Assembly: GCA_024405015.1 (NCBI GenBank)
Contig: JAKSPE010000018.1
Location: forward strand, 1 to 34,265
Direction: 5' to 3'
From: Sphaerochaetaceae bacterium
GTDB lineage: Bacteria; Spirochaetota; Spirochaetia; Sphaerochaetales; Sphaerochaetaceae
DNA length: 34,265 nt
Position numbers and translations under genes: made by a program. The notes below the pieces were generated by a model. That model searched no databases. It saw nothing but the letters and a program-made list of their open reading frames with translations, and was not told the DNA's origin. Below are positions 1 through 7,967 of the stretch, piece after piece (position 1 is the stretch's first letter; the number at the start of each line of letters is the position of its first letter).

Positions 1-87
1 CCTTGTGGAAGAAAAAGAAAAAAGCATAAGATTGCTACACATAAGAGAAAGAAAAAGCTCAGAATGATGAGACATAAGAAAAAGTAA
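1..87 (+). CDS. AURKAIP1/COX24-type small basic ribosomal protein, 3' part
   Basis: The frame ending in TAA at 85-87 is open to the window edge and encodes about 28 residues, ending HKRKKKLRMMRHKKK. Almost every residue is Lys, Arg or His. This matches the very short bacterial proteins of the AURKAIP1/COX24 family, thought to be ribosome-associated, whose hallmark is a C-terminal run of the form RKxxRMxRHKKK. Their usual length is about 30 residues, so only the start codon and perhaps one residue are missing. A strong terminator follows 20 bases after the stop. The identification rests on composition and the C-terminal pattern alone. Confidence 0.7.
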   Translation, partial: PCGRKRKKHKIATHKRKKKLRMMRHKKK

Positions 88-106
88 TTCTTTTTCTTGC
101 AATCTT

Positions 107-136
107 AAAACCGTTGGTCGCTCCAACGGTTTTTTT
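107..136 (+). terminator. Intrinsic terminator of the small ribosomal-type gene
   Basis: A perfect 11-bp stem (AAAACCGTTGG / CCAACGGTTTT) with the 5-nt loop TCGCT runs into seven T residues on the plus strand. It sits 20 bases after the stop at 87. Confidence 0.9.
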
Positions 137-150
137 ATGCCCATAGATAT

Positions 151-227
151 TGTTGTCATTTCATGGCCTTCTTGACGTTTCATAATCTTCATAGGCGTCA
201 TGGACGTCATGGGCGTCGTTGACAACA
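151..227. repeat. Inverted 8-mer enclosing GRCGTCAT direct repeats
   Basis: TGTTGTCA (151-158) is mirrored exactly by TGACAACA (220-227). Between them the core CGTC/CGTT recurs about every 8-10 bases, at 175, 195, 205 and 213, in contexts such as GGCGTCATGG and GACGTCATGG. It lies between two terminators and has no gene. Function is unknown; a regulator site or a small repeat is possible. Confidence 0.4.
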
Positions 228-249
228 TAGCCACAATCAAACCAATATG

Positions 250-281
250 AAAAAAAACCGCAACCATTTCGGCTGCGGTTT
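250..281 (-). terminator. Terminator of the LIV / CBS-ACT operon
   Basis: An imperfect 11-bp stem (AAACCGCAACC with GGCTGCGGTTT, one mismatch) has the loop ATTTC and an eight-residue A run at 250-257, which is a U run on the minus strand. It starts 25 bases past the stop of the CBS-ACT gene. Confidence 0.85.
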
Positions 282-305
282 CTCTTTCAAACAAGATCAG
301 TTTAC

Positions 306-947
306 TCAGACGCTTCTAACATCCAAAGTCTTGGCAATCGGCTCAACAATGGCTTTCACCTGCTCGACGGTTGCGTTCTGGACTTTGAAGGTAAGAACCT
401 TTGTGTCTGCTGTAGGACCTTCAATGGTTCCCCAGGAGATGATGTTGATACCCTCTTTTGTGAACTGTTCAGAAAGACCTGCGACAACACCAACCTTATC
501 CTCGACAAGAGCCTCGACACGGACACCAGTGTCATTTGCACCAAGCATCTCCAGAAGGATCTTGAACATGTCACTCTTTGAGACGATACCGGAAAGGTAG
601 CCGTTCTCGATGACAGGAAGACAGGAAAGGTCATTTTCAACCATGAGTTTCAAAGCCTCTTCAACAGTTGTCTGTTTGGTGATGGTCAGCGGATTGCGGC
701 TCATGATGTTCTTTACAGTGAGCTTTGAGAGCAGATAGTTGATCTCATAGGTGCTCAATGTGGAAGCTGGAGATGGGGATGCCAGAAGGATATCCTTCTC
801 GGAGATGACACCTACGACATGCTTGGCATCGTCGAGGACAGTCAGTCTGTGGACCTTCTCCTTCTTCATCTTCTCAGAAGCTTCCTTGATGCTCATATCC
901 AAAGAAGCAGTTGCAGGGTTCTTTTTCATTCTATCAGCGATAATCAT
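306..947 (-). CDS. CBS-CBS-ACT domain protein (AcuB-like)
   Basis: A 213-residue cytosolic protein with two CBS motifs (about residues 7-55 and 79-132, the latter with LPVIENGYLSGIVSKSD) and a C-terminal ACT domain (about 140-210, VEDKVGVVAGLSEQFTKEGINI). CBS pairs usually bind adenine nucleotides and ACT domains usually bind amino acids. The arrangement is that of AcuB-type proteins, whose biochemical role is not settled. The start at 947 was chosen because GGAGG (956-960 in plus coordinates) lies 8 bases upstream; an in-frame ATG at 998 lacks a ribosome site. It follows livF by 74 bases and shares the terminator at 250-281. The context suggests an amino-acid or energy sensor tied to branched-chain uptake, which is an inference. 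Confidence 0.85.
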   Translation of the reverse strand: MIIADRMKKNPATASLDMSIKEASEKMKKEKVHRLTVLDDAKHVVGVISEKDILLASPSPASTLSTYEINYLLSKLTVKNIMSRNPLTITKQTTVEEALKLMVENDLSCLPVIENGYLSGIVSKSDMFKILLEMLGANDTGVRVEALVEDKVGVVAGLSEQFTKEGINIISWGTIEGPTADTKVLTFKVQNATVEQVKAIVEPIAKTLDVRSV

Positions 948-1021
948 AGTCTTTTCCTCCGCCGCACTTGGCTGTGTTGTTATCATTGTAACACACAAAA
1001 CCCAAGCGCGGCCAAAATCAA

Positions 1022-1732
1022 TTATGCACCAAGATAAGCTTTCTTGATGACTGGGTCGGAAATGAGTTCAGAACCCTTTCCTGATTTGACGATCTTTCCT
1101 GTCTCAAGAACATAAGCTCTGTCGGCGATGGAAAGTGCGGCCTTTGCATTCTGCTCAACCAGAAGAATTGTGGAACCTGCCTTATGGAGGTCTTTGATGA
1201 TCTCAAAGATCAGGTCAACAAGCAGCGGTGCAAGACCCATGGAAGGCTCATCCAACATAATGAGCTTTGGCTTTGCCATAAGGGCTCTTCCCATAGCAAG
1301 CATCTGCTGCTCACCACCGGAGAGTGTTCCACCGATCTGATGGATTCTCTCCTTGAGTCTTGGGAACAGCTCAAAGACCTGCTCCAGGCTTTCCTTGATC
1401 TCTGAATTCGGCCTTGTGTAAGCACCCATCTCAAGGTTCTCGAGAACAGTCATGCCCAAGAAGATTCTTCGTCCCTCTGGAACCATGACAAGACCGTTCT
1501 GGACGATCTTGTTCGGACCCATCTTGGCAATGGAGTTGCCCATGAACTCGATGTCACCAGTCTTTGATCTCAGAAGACCGGAGATGGTGTTCAGAGTTGT
1601 GGACTTTCCAGCACCGTTAGCACCGATGAGGGTGACAATCTCACCTTCGTTGACGTCAAAGGAGATATCTGTGACAGCGTGGATTGCGCCGTAATAAACG
1701 TTGATGTCTTTAACACTAAGAATGTTGCCCAT
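1022..1732 (-). CDS. livF: Branched-chain amino acid ABC transporter ATPase LivF
   Basis: A 236-residue ABC ATPase, one of the two nucleotide-binding subunits of the high-affinity Leu/Ile/Val importer. Visible motifs are Walker A GANGAGKST (37-45), the signature LSGGEQQ, Walker B LIMLDEPS, and the MGLAPL segment that typifies LivF. The length equals the family norm. The start at 1732 is one base after the livG stop, with AGGA upstream inside the livG end. An upstream in-frame Met at 1765 would overlap livG by 30 bases and is unlikely. It is the fifth gene of the operon, co-translated with livG. Confidence 0.95.
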   Translation of the reverse strand: MGNILSVKDINVYYGAIHAVTDISFDVNEGEIVTLIGANGAGKSTTLNTISGLLRSKTGDIEFMGNSIAKMGPNKIVQNGLVMVPEGRRIFLGMTVLENLEMGAYTRPNSEIKESLEQVFELFPRLKERIHQIGGTLSGGEQQMLAMGRALMAKPKLIMLDEPSMGLAPLLVDLIFEIIKDLHKAGSTILLVEQNAKAALSIADRAYVLETGKIVKSGKGSELISDPVIKKAYLGA

Positions 1733-1733
1733 A

Positions 1734-2504
1734 TCAGTCCCTATCCTTTCCGAGGTATGCCTCAATGACTACCGGATTGTTCTGAATCTGCTCAGGAGTT
1801 CCCTGTGCGATGACCTCACCGAAGTTGAGAACTGTGATCTGCTCACAGATTCCCATGACAAGGCTCATGTCATGCTCGATCAGAAGAATTGCGATATGGA
1901 AATTGTCACGGATCTTTCCGATGGTCTCCATAAGGGCTGTTGTCTCTGCAGGGTTCATACCAGCTGCAGGCTCGTCCAGAAGCAGAAGCTTTGGATTTGT
2001 GGCAAGAGCTCGGACAATCTCCAGACGGCGCTGTGCACCATAAGGGAGGTTACCGGCATTGACCTCTGCCAGGTCCTGCATATTGAAGACACCCAGAAGT
2101 TCGAGGGCTCTCTCACGAGCAGCCTTCTCCTCCTTCCAGTATCTTGGAAGGCGAAGCATTGCCTCAGGGATTGTGTACTTCATTCTGTAGTTGAAGCTGT
2201 TGATGACGTTGTCGATAACACTCATATCCTTGAAAAGTCTGATGTTCTGGAAAGTTCTTGCGATTCCAGCATGGCTTCTCTGGATGGTGCTCATTCCGGC
2301 AAGGTCCTTGTCACACAGAGTGACGACACCGCTAGTCGGAGTATAGACACCGGTAAGCAGGTTGAAGACGGTTGTCTTTCCGGCACCGTTTGGACCGATG
2401 AGACCAGCAATCTGGTTCTCCTCGACCTCGATGTTGAAATCACTTACTGCAGCAAGTCCTCCGAAGACGACTCTCAGGTGCTCACACTTCAATACGTTGC
2501 TCAT
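1734..2504 (-). CDS. livG: Branched-chain amino acid ABC transporter ATPase LivG
   Basis: A 256-residue ABC ATPase pairing with LivF. It has Walker A GPNGAGKTT (37-45), Q-loop segment ARTFQNIRLF, the LivG variant signature LPYGAQRRLEI, and Walker B LLLLDEPAAGMNP. The GMNP motif and the large insert between the Q loop and signature (residues about 105-150) are typical of LivG rather than LivF. The start codon overlaps the livM stop (ATGA, 2501-2504), so translation is probably coupled. Confidence 0.96.
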   Translation of the reverse strand: MSNVLKCEHLRVVFGGLAAVSDFNIEVEENQIAGLIGPNGAGKTTVFNLLTGVYTPTSGVVTLCDKDLAGMSTIQRSHAGIARTFQNIRLFKDMSVIDNVINSFNYRMKYTIPEAMLRLPRYWKEEKAARERALELLGVFNMQDLAEVNAGNLPYGAQRRLEIVRALATNPKLLLLDEPAAGMNPAETTALMETIGKIRDNFHIAILLIEHDMSLVMGICEQITVLNFGEVIAQGTPEQIQNNPVVIEAYLGKDRD

Positions 2505-3559
2505 TCCTGCACCTCCTTGTCGGCCTTAGCAGCCTTCTTGCCTCTGATTTTGTTCACGATGTTCTCGATGGACTTGTTCAGTGAGAAGTCATAGGTTCCC
2601 ATGAGTCCTTTTGGTCGGAAGATCATCATCAGGACCAGAGCCAGTGAGTAAAGAACCATTCGGTAGTCGCTGAAGCTTCTGAGAAGCTCAGGAAGACCGG
2701 TAAGGACGATTGCAGCAATGACAGAACCGAGCATGGATCCCATACCACCAAGAACGACCATAACGAGAATCTCGATGGACTTCATGAACTTGAAGGTTGC
2801 TGGATACAGAGATCCGAGAGTTCCTGCATAAAGGCATCCTGCAACACCAGCGAGCATGGCGGAGAACACGAATGCTGTTGTCTTGTAGAAAGTGGTGTTG
2901 ATACCGACGGACTCAGCGGCGATTTCATTGTCTCGGATGGAGAGGACTGCTCTACCATGGCGGCTCTTCATGAACACATGGATCAGGAACAGAGAAATGA
3001 CTGTCATGATGTACATGAGATTGAAGGATGAGAACTTAGGAATTCTGGCAAGTCCGGATGCACCATAGGTGAACTTGAATCCGAGAACGGAGTCAATGTT
3101 TGTGATGACGATTCGGATGATTTCACCAAAACCGAGTGTGATGATGGCAAGGTAGTCACCCTTAAGTCTGAGAGCTGGAATACCGATGAGAAGACCGAAG
3201 ATTCCGCTCACGAGAGCTGCAAGGATGATGGCGACGATCACATAAGGGATGATGGCAGTTGTGTTACCTGCTCTGAGAAGGTCATAGGCAGGAGTGGCCT
3301 TGATGTAGATGGCACCTGTGTAAGCTCCGACAGCCATGAAACCGGCATGTCCCAGAGGAAGCTGTCCGAGGTAACCACAAGCGATGTTAAGGCTGGTTGC
3401 CAAAATGATGTTGACACCGATATTGACGACGATTCCCTTCCAGTAGTCATTCAGGGCACCGGTGGAGAACAGGACGGTGAAAATGACCCAACCGAGGACG
3501 ATAAGTGCGAAATTGATGCCATATCTGACAGGCATTGCGATCTTGAATTTCTTTTCCAT
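2501..3559 (-). CDS. livM: Branched-chain amino acid ABC transporter permease LivM
   Basis: A 352-residue polytopic inner-membrane permease. It has the LivM core (YLGQLPLGHAGFMAVGAYTG, LRLKGDYLAIITLGFGEIIR, GVAGCLYAG, GGMGSMLG) and a charged, Lys-rich cytosolic C-tail. The start was set at 3559 (MEKKFK) because GGAGG lies 7 bases upstream. An ATG two codons earlier is too close to that site, and the 3601 start would overlap livH. It follows livH by 13 bases. Confidence 0.95.
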   Translation of the reverse strand: MEKKFKIAMPVRYGINFALIVLGWVIFTVLFSTGALNDYWKGIVVNIGVNIILATSLNIACGYLGQLPLGHAGFMAVGAYTGAIYIKATPAYDLLRAGNTTAIIPYVIVAIILAALVSGIFGLLIGIPALRLKGDYLAIITLGFGEIIRIVITNIDSVLGFKFTYGASGLARIPKFSSFNLMYIMTVISLFLIHVFMKSRHGRAVLSIRDNEIAAESVGINTTFYKTTAFVFSAMLAGVAGCLYAGTLGSLYPATFKFMKSIEILVMVVLGGMGSMLGSVIAAIVLTGLPELLRSFSDYRMVLYSLALVLMMIFRPKGLMGTYDFSLNKSIENIVNKIRGKKAAKADKEVQE

Positions 3560-3572
3560 AGCCATACCTCCG

Positions 3573-4454
3573 TCAGACCTTTTCCTGTGTCTTCTTGCCA
3601 AGAAGTCCTGCAGGCTTGAAGAGAAGGACGATGATGAGAATCAGGAACACAACTGCATCCTTCCACATGGAAAGGTGAACAGCGGCGACCAGAGCCTCAA
3701 GAATACCAATGGCAAAACCACCGATCATGGCGCCTGGGATAGAGCCGATACCACCGAGAACTGCGGCGATGAAGGCCTTGATACCAAGCATGGAACCCAT
3801 GGTTGGAGTTGCCTGTGGATATGCGCAAAGGTAAAGGACGGAACCGATACCAGCAAGGAAGCTTCCGATTGCGAAAGTCATGCTGATTGTTCTGTTGAGG
3901 CTGATACCCATAAGCTGTGCGGCACCCATGTCCTCAGAGACGGCTCTCATTGCCTTACCCATCTTAGTCTTGTTTACGAGAATCGTGAGAGCAACCATTG
4001 CGATGACGGACACAACAATTGTCACGACTGCAGCATAGCTGACGTTGACACCGCCAAGCTGGAAGCTTCCGCTTACCATCGGATCAAGGCTCTTCTTGTC
4101 TGCACCAAAGAGCAGCTGTGCGCCGTTCTCGAGCAGGAAGGAAACTCCGATTGCTGTAATGAGAAGGGAAAGTCTCGGTGCGCTTCGAAGCGGAGTGTAT
4201 GCAACCTTCTCTACTGTAACTCCGAGCAGTGTGCTGACAAGCACTGCCAAAATGACCGCCAACATTGGAGGCAAGGCAAAGCTTGCGATAGCATAGTACA
4301 CTACGTATGCACCAACCATAATGATATCTCCGTGAGCAAAGTTCAGCAACTTGATGATGCCGTAAACCATGCTGTAGCCAAGGGCTACCAGAGCATAAAC
4401 TGAACCTGTCTGCAAACCATTGATAAACTGTGCTATCAGTGAGGAAAATGTCAT
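3573..4454 (-). CDS. livH: Branched-chain amino acid ABC transporter permease LivH
   Basis: A 293-residue inner-membrane permease that pairs with LivM. Family segments include GLQTGSVYALVALGYSMVYG near the N-terminus, the NFAHGDIIMVGAY motif, and GIKAFIAAVLGGIGSIPGAM in the C-half. The length is normal for LivH. The ribosome site GGGAGA is 9 bases before the ATG. It is separated from the binding-protein gene by 97 bases that carry a hairpin. Confidence 0.95.
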   Translation of the reverse strand: MTFSSLIAQFINGLQTGSVYALVALGYSMVYGIIKLLNFAHGDIIMVGAYVVYYAIASFALPPMLAVILAVLVSTLLGVTVEKVAYTPLRSAPRLSLLITAIGVSFLLENGAQLLFGADKKSLDPMVSGSFQLGGVNVSYAAVVTIVVSVIAMVALTILVNKTKMGKAMRAVSEDMGAAQLMGISLNRTISMTFAIGSFLAGIGSVLYLCAYPQATPTMGSMLGIKAFIAAVLGGIGSIPGAMIGGFAIGILEALVAAVHLSMWKDAVVFLILIIVLLFKPAGLLGKKTQEKV

Positions 4455-4492
4455 AATTGCAGATCTCCCATATTATTTTTTATAGCAATGAA

Positions 4493-4512
4493 GGCGCAAG
4501 TTACCTTGCGCC
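4493..4512 (-). promoter_or_regulatory. Intercistronic hairpin between binding-protein gene and livH
   Basis: GGCGCAAG-TTAC-CTTGCGCC is a perfect 8-bp stem with a 4-nt loop. On the minus strand it lies about 40 bases after the binding-protein stop and is not followed by a U run. Such hairpins commonly protect the upstream mRNA from 3' decay or thin transcription, giving more binding protein than permease. That role is inferred. Confidence 0.6.
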
Positions 4513-4551
4513 CCATTACGTACATCAGATTTTCAAACTGAAAATTGTGAA

Positions 4552-5733
4552 TTAGAAGTAATCGTGGAACTTCTCTTCGCCGTTTGTGATCTTGATGATT
4601 GCAACAGACTTCTCTGGGTCGTTTGTTGCGTTGAATGTGTAGGAACCTGTGATGCCAGGGAATGCCTGCATACCCTTGATTGCATCGATGACAGCCTGCT
4701 TGAACTCAGCAGAACCAGCCTTGAGGCCCTTAGCGTCAGCCTGCTTGAGAGCCTCTGCCATAACAAGAGAAGCATCCCATGCGAGAGGAGCGAACATGTT
4801 AGGAACTGCCTCACCGTATGCAGCCTGGTAGTCAGCTTCGAACTGAGCGACAGAAGCTGTTCCTGCAGCATAACCGGACATGTAAACTGTACCCTCGAGG
4901 TCAGCAGCGGAAGCATAGTTGATGACAGAACCGAATCCGTCACCACCGATGACCTGTGCGTTGCATCCTGCAGCTCTGAGAGCTGTGACAGCAAGACCAG
5001 CCTCACCGTAGTAGATTGGCATAAGAACGACATCTGGGTTAGCAGCTGCGATGTTTGTCATCTGAGCCTTGTAGTCAACGTCGCCTGTAGCGAAAGCTTC
5101 CTTAGCAACGACCTTGAGTCCGTTCTCAGCAAGCTTGCTCTCGAAACGAGCTACGATAGCCTCGGAGTAGTCGGAACCGTTCTCGTAGAAGATAGCAGCT
5201 GTCTTAGCACCGCAAACCTGTGCAGCATAAGCAGCAGCCTTCTCACCCTGGAATGGATCGAGGAAGCATGTTCTGAAGACGTTTGTCTTGACTTCGATCT
5301 TGGAAGAATCTGGGTCAACGATTGTAACCTTTGCAGATGTAGCAGAAGCTGTGATCTGTGGCATGTTGTCTGCGTATGTTGCATCAGAGAGAGCAACTGT
5401 AGCACCTGTAAGAACAGAACCGATGATAGCTGTTGCACCCTTGCTCTTTGCAAGCTGGTATGCGTTTACAGACTCAGTTGGGTCTGCCTTGTCGTCGAAC
5501 TCGATGAGGTTGACCTGCTTACCATTGATACCGCCGTTGGCGTTGAGCTGGTCGAAGTACATCTTGACGGCGTTGCGTACTGGAACACCATACATGGCAT
5601 AGTCACCAGTTGTGTTACCGATGAATGCGATTGTGATTGTGTCATTGCCCTTGGACTCTTCAGAACCATTGGCGAAGATAGGCATAACTGCAACACATGC
5701 GATAACGAGAGCAAGAATTAAAGCTTTCTTCAT
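4552..5733 (-). CDS. livJ: Branched-chain amino acid substrate-binding protein (LivJ/BraC type)
   Basis: A 393-residue periplasmic-binding-protein type 1 (Leu/Ile/Val-BP) protein that captures the amino acid and presents it to LivHM. A Sec signal peptide covers residues 1-21 with cleavage after IFA, leaving NGSEESKG. There is no lipobox cysteine, so it should be soluble in the periplasm or retained by an unusual route. The body shows GVPVRNAVKMYFDQLNANGG and later TGDVDYKAQMTNIAAANPDV, both typical of the family. AGGAG precedes the ATG. It is the first gene of the minus-strand LIV operon and is divergent from metN. The exact ligand (Leu, Ile, Val or another) cannot be read from the sequence. 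Confidence 0.93.
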   Translation of the reverse strand: MKKALILALVIACVAVMPIFANGSEESKGNDTITIAFIGNTTGDYAMYGVPVRNAVKMYFDQLNANGGINGKQVNLIEFDDKADPTESVNAYQLAKSKGATAIIGSVLTGATVALSDATYADNMPQITASATSAKVTIVDPDSSKIEVKTNVFRTCFLDPFQGEKAAAYAAQVCGAKTAAIFYENGSDYSEAIVARFESKLAENGLKVVAKEAFATGDVDYKAQMTNIAAANPDVVLMPIYYGEAGLAVTALRAAGCNAQVIGGDGFGSVINYASAADLEGTVYMSGYAAGTASVAQFEADYQAAYGEAVPNMFAPLAWDASLVMAEALKQADAKGLKAGSAEFKQAVIDAIKGMQAFPGITGSYTFNATNDPEKSVAIIKITNGEEKFHDYF

Positions 5734-5863
5734 TTGTTTTCTCCTATAAAAAAATTCTAACTTGGTTTGTGTTTTTGTTGGCGCAATCCTACATCTAGAA
5801 ACAACCTTTATTCAATATAAAAGAAACAAAAAAAACAAAACTTTGAAAAAAGTCGATTTTTTC

Positions 5864-5905
5864 TTGTCCATTTGGACAAAATGAAAGCAATACTCTTTAT
5901 TGCTT
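5864..5905. promoter_or_regulatory. Two inverted repeats in the livJ/metN divergent region
   Basis: TTGTCCA-TT-TGGACAA (5864-5879) is a 7-bp inverted repeat with a 2-nt spacer, and AAGCAATA-CTCTT-TATTGCTT (5885-5905) is an 8-bp one with a 5-nt spacer. Both lie in the 236-bp region between the divergent livJ and metN genes, 65-106 bases before the metN start. They look like regulator sites. I see no SAM-riboswitch or T-box pattern here. Confidence 0.5.
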
Positions 5906-5969
5906 ATGTTTACACAAACCCTTTTTTTTGTGAAAATGGAAGCCACACTATTTCAATAAGGAGTAAACC

Positions 5970-6971
5970 GTGCAGATCAGACTAGAGAATCTTGTACGAA
6001 CCTATGGAAACGTCCATGCCGTTGATGGGGTAAGCCTTAGCATCCCATCTAACAGGATTTTCGGAATCATAGGTCTCTCCGGTGCCGGAAAAAGCACACT
6101 TGTCAGACTGATCAGTCTTCTTGAGAAGCCAGACAGCGGCGAAGTCTATTACGACGATGCCAGAGTCGACAATATGGCAGAGAAGGACATCATCCTTCGC
6201 AGAAGACACATCGGAATGATTTTCCAGAACTTCAACCTCTTCTCCTCCAGGACCGCAGGCCAGAACGTCGCCTACCCGATGGAGATCTGCAAATATCCAA
6301 AGGAAGAGATTCAGGCACGCGTGCATGAGCTCATGGGAATTGTAGGACTTGAAGACAGAATCGATGCACCGATCTCCACCCTCAGCGGCGGACAGAAGCA
6401 GCGTGTTGCCATCGCAAGAGCCCTCGCATGCAAGCCGGACATCCTGTTCTGTGACGAAGCCACAAGCGCACTGGACCCGAAGACCACAAAAGCAATCCTT
6501 GCACTCATCAAGGACATCCAGAAGAAGATGAACCTCACGGTTGTCATGATCACCCACCAGATGGAAGTCGTCAGAGACGCCTGTGACCAGGTTGCTGTGC
6601 TTTCCGATGGAAAGATCGTCGAACAGGGCGATGTCAAGGAGATCTTCGCACATCCGAAGACAGAAGTCTCAAAAGAGTTCCTCTCCCACCTGTCCTCCAA
6701 CGCAAAGGACAGCGAGATGATCCGCTGGTCAGAGTCCCCTGCCCGCTACACCCTCAAGTTCATCAATGACAAGGTCGATGTTCCAGTAATTTCAAAGGTC
6801 ATAAGAGAATACAACGTAGACATCAACATCCTTGGAGCTGGTGTCCAGCAGGTCTCCGATGAGAAGATCGGCACCATGGTCGTTGACATCACAGGCAGCG
6901 CAGATATGACAGAGAAAGCCATCAACGCTTTCCGCGAATATGGAATCGAAGTTGAGGAGGAGAAAGCATGA
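5970..6971 (+). CDS. metN: Methionine ABC transporter ATPase MetN
   Basis: A 333-residue ATPase of the D/L-methionine importer. It has Walker A GLSGAGKST (35-43), signature LSGGQKQR, Walker B DILFCDEATSALDPKTT and an H-loop at MITHQMEVV. A C-terminal NIL domain (about 255-333), the regulatory site where methionine inhibits transport in MetNI homologues, is present. The start is GTG at 5970 with AAGGAG six bases upstream; no ATG fits. Its stop overlaps the metI start by four bases. No transcriptional signal for methionine was recognised upstream other than the inverted repeats at 5864-5905. Confidence 0.96.
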   Translation: MQIRLENLVRTYGNVHAVDGVSLSIPSNRIFGIIGLSGAGKSTLVRLISLLEKPDSGEVYYDDARVDNMAEKDIILRRRHIGMIFQNFNLFSSRTAGQNVAYPMEICKYPKEEIQARVHELMGIVGLEDRIDAPISTLSGGQKQRVAIARALACKPDILFCDEATSALDPKTTKAILALIKDIQKKMNLTVVMITHQMEVVRDACDQVAVLSDGKIVEQGDVKEIFAHPKTEVSKEFLSHLSSNAKDSEMIRWSESPARYTLKFINDKVDVPVISKVIREYNVDINILGAGVQQVSDEKIGTMVVDITGSADMTEKAINAFREYGIEVEEEKA

Positions 6972-7633
6972 CACCACAGATCATCAGACTCATTTGGCAG
7001 AGCACGCTCGAGACACTCACCATGGTCGCCTTCTCCACAATCTTCTCCATGATCTTGGGTCTTCCACTTGGAATCCTGCTTTGCGTCACCTCCCCTTATA
7101 GCCAGGGCGGAATCAAACCAAGACCAATTCTGAACGAGATCATCGGAAGAATCGTCAACATCCTGAGATCCTTCCCTTTCCTGATTCTCATGATCGTCCT
7201 CTTCCCTCTTGCCAGAATCATCGTCGGAACAACCATCGGAACAAAGGCAACCATCGTGCCGCTTTCCATCGCAGCAGCACCGTTTGTCGCAAGAATCATC
7301 GAGTCTTCCCTCAAGGAAGTCGATCCGGGTGTCGTCCAGGCTGCAAGAACCATGGGCTCCACAAACAGCCAGATCATCTTCAAGGTTCTGCTTCCTGAAG
7401 CAATGCCTTCCCTGGTTTCCGGAATCACACTGACAATCATCAACCTCATCGGTTACAGCGCCATGGCAGGTGCCATCGGTGGTGGTGGCCTGGGAGACCT
7501 TGCCATCCGCTACGGTTTCCAGAGATTTAGAACCGATGTCATGTTCGTCGCAGTCGTCATTATTCTGATTCTGGTTGAGATCATCCAGTTCACAGGAAAC
7601 AAGATCAGCGCACACATGATGGCAAAGCGCTAA
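6968..7633 (+). CDS. metI: Methionine ABC transporter permease MetI
   Basis: A 221-residue inner-membrane permease with five predicted helices. It carries the coupling-helix motif of the family (VDPGVVQAARTMGSTNSQII) and GYSAMAGAIGGGGLGDLAIRYG, which is almost diagnostic for MetI. The ATG overlaps the metN stop (ATGA) with GAGGAGGAGAAAGC upstream as a strong ribosome site. An intrinsic terminator follows 22 bases after the stop, so metQ is not part of this transcript. Confidence 0.96.
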   Translation: MTPQIIRLIWQSTLETLTMVAFSTIFSMILGLPLGILLCVTSPYSQGGIKPRPILNEIIGRIVNILRSFPFLILMIVLFPLARIIVGTTIGTKATIVPLSIAAAPFVARIIESSLKEVDPGVVQAARTMGSTNSQIIFKVLLPEAMPSLVSGITLTIINLIGYSAMAGAIGGGGLGDLAIRYGFQRFRTDVMFVAVVIILILVEIIQFTGNKISAHMMAKR

Positions 7634-7655
7634 ATCTTCCACACTTCCTTTTAGG

Positions 7656-7684
7656 GGCCGCAACGCAAGTTGTGGCCTTTTCTT
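7656..7684 (+). terminator. Terminator of metNI
   Basis: The stem GGCCGCAAC / GTTGTGGCC (9 bp including one wobble) with a GCAA tetraloop is followed by TTTTCTTT on the plus strand, directly after metI. The rest of the gap to 7967 holds no gene: it contains the inverted repeat at 7782-7809 and the terminator of the reverse-strand gene. Confidence 0.85.
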
Positions 7685-7781
7685 TGTCCCCATTGTGCTG
7701 AGGCGGTGGGAGTCTTGCCTGTTACGTATGATTAGTTGTTGCTGAACACAGGACCAATCAGGAGTTTTTTCAGAAAATGAA

Positions 7782-7809
7782 GAAAATACATGCTTTTTGA
7801 TGTATTTTC
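7782..7809. repeat. Perfect 10-bp inverted repeat in the metI downstream gap
   Basis: GAAAATACAT (7782-7791) and ATGTATTTTC (7800-7809) are exact complements with an 8-nt loop. The following 70 bases repeat AAATACAG twice, near 7826 and 7869. There is no gene here. It could be an old terminator arm, an operator or a small RNA hairpin. Confidence 0.45.
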
Positions 7810-7910
7810 GCTCGAAACTGAAAGAAATACAGCCAAAGGTAAAGGATTCTGAACCTAAATCGCATCGGAAATACAGCACTCAGAAACGGAACCACATAAG
7901 CAGAGATACA

Positions 7911-7937
7911 AAAATGGGAACCCCTACGAGGTTCCCA
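7911..7937 (-). terminator. Terminator of the small beta-barrel gene
   Basis: TGGGAACC / GGTTCCCA (8 bp) with a 7-nt loop and a five-residue U run on the minus strand, 31 bases past the stop at 7968. The stem resembles those at 9786-9816 and 30263-30292. Confidence 0.85.
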
Positions 7938-7967
7938 CGAAACTTTCTGCAATATGCAAGACACATC

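Noticed and set aside
985..990. Separate promoter for the CBS-ACT gene (TACAAT on the minus strand)
   Set aside because: No acceptable -35 box lies 16-18 bases upstream, so read-through from livF is the simpler explanation.
5734..5969. SAM riboswitch ahead of metN
   Set aside because: No SAM-I, SAM-II or SMK-type conserved elements are visible; only simple inverted repeats are present.
5881..5985. 34-codon frame upstream of and overlapping metN as a possible leader peptide
   Set aside because: No ribosome site precedes it, it contains no methionine cluster, and it overlaps the metN start out of frame.
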